Shown here: positions 5,396-7,657 of the stretch, piece by piece
Numbering within the stretch: position 1 is the first letter of the stretch
Layout: every line of letters begins with the position of its first letter
Assembly: GCA_021160245.1 (NCBI GenBank)
Contig: JAGHCW010000107.1
Coordinates: 1 to 7,657, forward strand
DNA from: a bacterium
GTDB taxonomy: Bacteria > B130-G9
Direction: 5' to 3'
DNA length: 7,657 bases
Program-made: the position numbers and the translations under genes
The notes under the pieces: model-generated
Databases searched by the model: none
What the model saw: only the letters and a program-made list of their open reading frames with translations
Told to the model about the DNA's origin: nothing

Positions 5396-5514
5396 GAGGT
5401 GCTGTCCGCAGATTACGCAGATTGAAGTGTAGGGCGGGTTTTAATTGTGGATTTCGGATTACCGTGGATTTCAATCCCCAATCCCCAATCCCCAATCCCA
5501 GATTAGGATAGCGA
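5396..5514 (+). other. Repeat-rich spacer between the two exporter genes
   Basis: Partner genes for heterodimeric exporters often overlap or nearly touch, but here 119 bp separate them. The spacer contains two copies of GCAGATT nine bases apart (5408-5414 and 5417-5423), GTGGATTTC twice (5447-5455 and 5464-5472), and a four-copy heptamer array at 5473-5500. No ORF, clear promoter or terminator is visible. It looks like degenerate tandem-repeat DNA that has grown within the operon. Confidence 0.6.
5473..5500 (+). repeat. Four-copy heptanucleotide tandem repeat (AATCCCC)
   Basis: Three exact AATCCCC units (5473-5493) and a fourth ending in A (AATCCCA, 5494-5500) stand directly upstream of the ribosome binding site AGGA (5505-5508) and ATG 5515. 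The unit, read as CCCCAAT, equals the short tandemly repeated heptamer class described in filamentous cyanobacteria (as I recall, CCCCA(A/G)T). Similar arrays occur in many unrelated genomes, so this is not a taxonomic marker. The copy number could vary by slippage. Confidence 0.9.
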
Positions 5515-7620
5515 ATGGCTGACGAATACTACCCCGAAGATGCTCTAGACCGGCCCTATGACTGGCGCTTGATGAAGCGGTTGCTTAGCTTCGCCAAGCC
5601 ATATTGGCTGCTCATCTCGCTCTGCGCCTTCCTTGTCGCTATGAGCGCCGGCTTCGACGTGTCGCTGCCGTACCTTACAAGATTGGCAATCGACCGGCAC
5701 GTCGCGGTCGCAAGCAAGATGATAACGATAGAAGACGCATCGGTTCGCGCCCGCTTTTATCAGCAATACAGGGCAATACTCGAGTCGGTCTCTGAGACCA
5801 GTTTCTTAATCAACACCGCTCAGACTAGGGACCTGCTTTCCGCCGATCTGAAGTTTTTAAGAGATAAGGAGCTCATCGGGGATGAGAGAATCTACCTCAT
5901 ACTCCGCTCCGATCATAGCCCGGACAAATGGCGAGCTATCGCAGACCTGTCCCGCAAGCACGAATTGACTGAATTCGACCGGGGCTTTTACGTTGCCGTT
6001 GAGCAGCTGGCAAAGCTTCCCATCCGCGATCTGATGATTCTCCGCGGAAATGATCTTTTGGGCATCAAGACCCTCGCCATCATTTATCTCTCGATACTCG
6101 TTCTGAACTTCATCATCTCTTATGCCCACGTATATCTCATGCAATACGCCAGTCAGCGGGCGCTTTTTGACCTCAGGATCTCGCTTTTTGGCCACATCCA
6201 GAAATTACCTCTCTCCTTTTTCGACAAGTCCCCCATCGGGCGGCTCGTAACTCGGACGACCAACGACTTCTCCACACTTCAAGAGATGTTTGGCGTCATC
6301 ATCATAACCATCATGAAGGACGTTCTGATGGTGCTGTCGATTGCCGGCGTTATGCTTTATATGAGCGTGAAGTTCGCTCTCGTTGCATTTACCGTTCTCC
6401 CGCTGGTCATTTACGTCTCAATTGTGTTCCGAAGAAAGGCCCGAGAAGCATACCGTAAGATACGCGTCAATTTAGCCAAGATGAACGCCTCGGTCGCCGA
6501 GTTCATATCTGGTATTGGCGTTATACGGGCATTCTGCCAAGAGGAGCGTATCGACGGGAAGTTCCAGGACATCAACCACGATGTATTCTCATGGCGGAAA
6601 AAGCAGATAATGATCATGGCGGTCTTCAGACCCACCGTCCTCATAATAAGTAGCTTGGGCACGGCGATCATTGTCTGGTACGGTGGTGGGCGTGTTGTCC
6701 AAAATGAGGTAACTCTCGGCATATTCGTCGCGTTCATAGCGTATATGGCGATGTTCTTCAGACCCATCCATGACCTGACCGAGAAGTTCAACATCATCCA
6801 GGCGGCGATGGCATCCTCAGAGCGCATCTTCCAGCTTTTGGACAGGGACATCGAGCCGTCTGTAGTTGAGTTCCCGGAAGCGTCGCCACCGACCGACACC
6901 AGCGTGGAGTTCAGGGATGTGTGGTTCGCATATAACGACGACAATTGGGTATTGAAGGACGTCTCATTCACGATGAGGCCTGGCGAGACAGTCGCCATAG
7001 TCGGCGAAACCGGCTCCGGCAAGACAACGATGACCGGCCTTTTGTCGCGGCTCTATCCACTCCAGAAGGGCAAGATACTAATCGGTGGGTCGGACATCGC
7101 GAGAATGCCGCTAGAGAGCCTGAGGAAGATGATCGGCGTCGTCCAGCAGGACGTCTTCCTCTTCTCAACAACCGTCAGCGGCAATATCAGGCTGAACGAG
7201 GCAGAAATCGACGATGCGACTATCGAAAAATCCGTCAAAATCGCCAGAGCAGAGCGCCTCGTCTCGCGCCTCCCCGGCGGCCTAAACGAGCCTGTCGTTG
7301 AACGAGGCGCAACGCTTTCAGCTGGCGAGAAGCAGCTGCTGGCGTTCGCGCGTGTGATGGCATTCGACCCCAAGATTCTGATCTTGGACGAGGCGACCTC
7401 CAATATCGACCCCGAGACGGAATCCCTCATTCAGGACGCGCTCATCAACCTAACGAAGGGCCGCACATGCCTCATCGTTGCTCATCGCCTCAGCACAATC
7501 GAGCACGCCAACCGCATTCTCGTCCTGCACAAAGGCCGTCTCCGCGAGGAGGGCACCCACCGGGAGCTGCTGGCCAAGCGCGGCATCTACTACGATCTCT
7601 ATCGGCTGCAATATGTCTGA
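5515..7620 (+). CDS. ABC exporter half-transporter, catalytic subunit with TM1-TM2 insertion
   Basis: This 701-residue protein is the partner of the preceding subunit. TM1 lies at about 31-53 and TM2 not until about 186-208, with TM3-TM6 at about 261-420. The nucleotide-binding domain (about 455-700) has Walker A GETGSGKTT at 497-505, Q-loop Gln545, signature LSAGE at 601-605 in place of LSGGQ, Walker B LILDE with Asp625 and catalytic Glu626, and H-switch His657. The intact Walker motifs with a deviant signature are the mirror image of the first subunit, as in TM288 and BmrD. The roughly 120-residue stretch between TM1 and TM2 is charged, with no hydrophobic helix long enough to cross the membrane, so it should sit on the outer side. 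BmrD has an extracellular domain in the same place. Ordinary half-transporters are near 580-600 residues, so the insertion explains the extra length. AGGA (5505-5508) is six bases before the ATG. Confidence 0.93.
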   Translation: MADEYYPEDALDRPYDWRLMKRLLSFAKPYWLLISLCAFLVAMSAGFDVSLPYLTRLAIDRHVAVASKMITIEDASVRARFYQQYRAILESVSETSFLINTAQTRDLLSADLKFLRDKELIGDERIYLILRSDHSPDKWRAIADLSRKHELTEFDRGFYVAVEQLAKLPIRDLMILRGNDLLGIKTLAIIYLSILVLNFIISYAHVYLMQYASQRALFDLRISLFGHIQKLPLSFFDKSPIGRLVTRTTNDFSTLQEMFGVIIITIMKDVLMVLSIAGVMLYMSVKFALVAFTVLPLVIYVSIVFRRKAREAYRKIRVNLAKMNASVAEFISGIGVIRAFCQEERIDGKFQDINHDVFSWRKKQIMIMAVFRPTVLIISSLGTAIIVWYGGGRVVQNEVTLGIFVAFIAYMAMFFRPIHDLTEKFNIIQAAMASSERIFQLLDRDIEPSVVEFPEASPPTDTSVEFRDVWFAYNDDNWVLKDVSFTMRPGETVAIVGETGSGKTTMTGLLSRLYPLQKGKILIGGSDIARMPLESLRKMIGVVQQDVFLFSTTVSGNIRLNEAEIDDATIEKSVKIARAERLVSRLPGGLNEPVVERGATLSAGEKQLLAFARVMAFDPKILILDEATSNIDPETESLIQDALINLTKGRTCLIVAHRLSTIEHANRILVLHKGRLREEGTHRELLAKRGIYYDLYRLQYV

Positions 7621-7641
7621 TCACGCTTCTTGAGGGCTGCT

Positions 7642-7657
7642 CTTCGGCCGGCCGAAG
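7642..7657 (+). terminator. Perfect 16-bp palindrome at the window end, possible terminator
   Basis: CTTCGGCC is followed at once by GGCCGAAG, which in RNA could fold as a six-pair stem with a CCGG loop. It starts 22 bases after the exporter stop codon, a normal place for a terminator. The window ends at its last base, so whether a T run follows is not visible. Confidence 0.35.

Noticed and set aside
6411-7022. Minus-strand open frame of 203 codons opposite the second ABC gene
   Set aside because: It is antisense to clear exporter coding sequence, has no recognisable motif, and has no gene-like context.

Overview
The window comes from an uncultured-looking bacterium of about 50-55% G+C. It uses mixed start codons (GTG, TTG and ATG), and the gene families fit a Gram-negative or deep-branching lineage. 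Nothing here fixes the taxonomy. No rRNA, tRNA, CRISPR array or transposase gene is visible. One strand carries nearly everything; a single truncated gene reads outward from the left edge.

Layout. Positions 1-134 (minus strand) hold the start of a membrane protein that resembles the N-terminus of a GT-C (family 39, ArnT/PMT-like) glycosyltransferase. Positions 135-403 are a divergent intergenic region with an 11-bp perfect inverted repeat and a 27-codon ORF behind a strong ribosome binding site. Positions 404-2218 encode a complete NodU/CmcH/SxtI-type O-carbamoyltransferase. Tightly coupled to it are an SxtJ-family membrane protein (from TTG 2215, broken by an apparent one-base deletion near 2553) and a 52-residue DUF5989 membrane peptide (2660-2818). 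This reproduces the sxtI-sxtJ-sxtK order known from saxitoxin clusters, where the two small proteins have no known function. Positions 2907-3446 encode a two-TM, coiled-coil protein ending in a DUF1858 CxxC domain. After a 152-bp intergenic region rich in stem-loops come two half-size ABC exporter genes, 3599-5395 and 5515-7620. Between them are 119 bp of short tandem repeats. The window ends in a perfect 16-bp palindrome just past the second ABC gene.

How the parts may work together. The two ABC halves look like one heterodimeric exporter of the TM287/288 or BmrCD type. The first has Asp at the Walker B catalytic position and a normal LSGGQ; the second has a normal Asp-Glu and a deviant LSAGE signature. 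The first three genes look like a carbamoylation module at the membrane. A glycosyltransferase-like gene on one side and an exporter on the other would suit modification and export of a glycan, glycolipid or secondary metabolite, but that link rests only on proximity.

The most informative observations are the rescued reading frame of the SxtJ-like gene, the conserved but uncharacterised carbamoyltransferase/SxtJ/DUF5989 trio, the membrane-anchored DUF1858 protein, and the asymmetric exporter with a long TM1-TM2 insertion.
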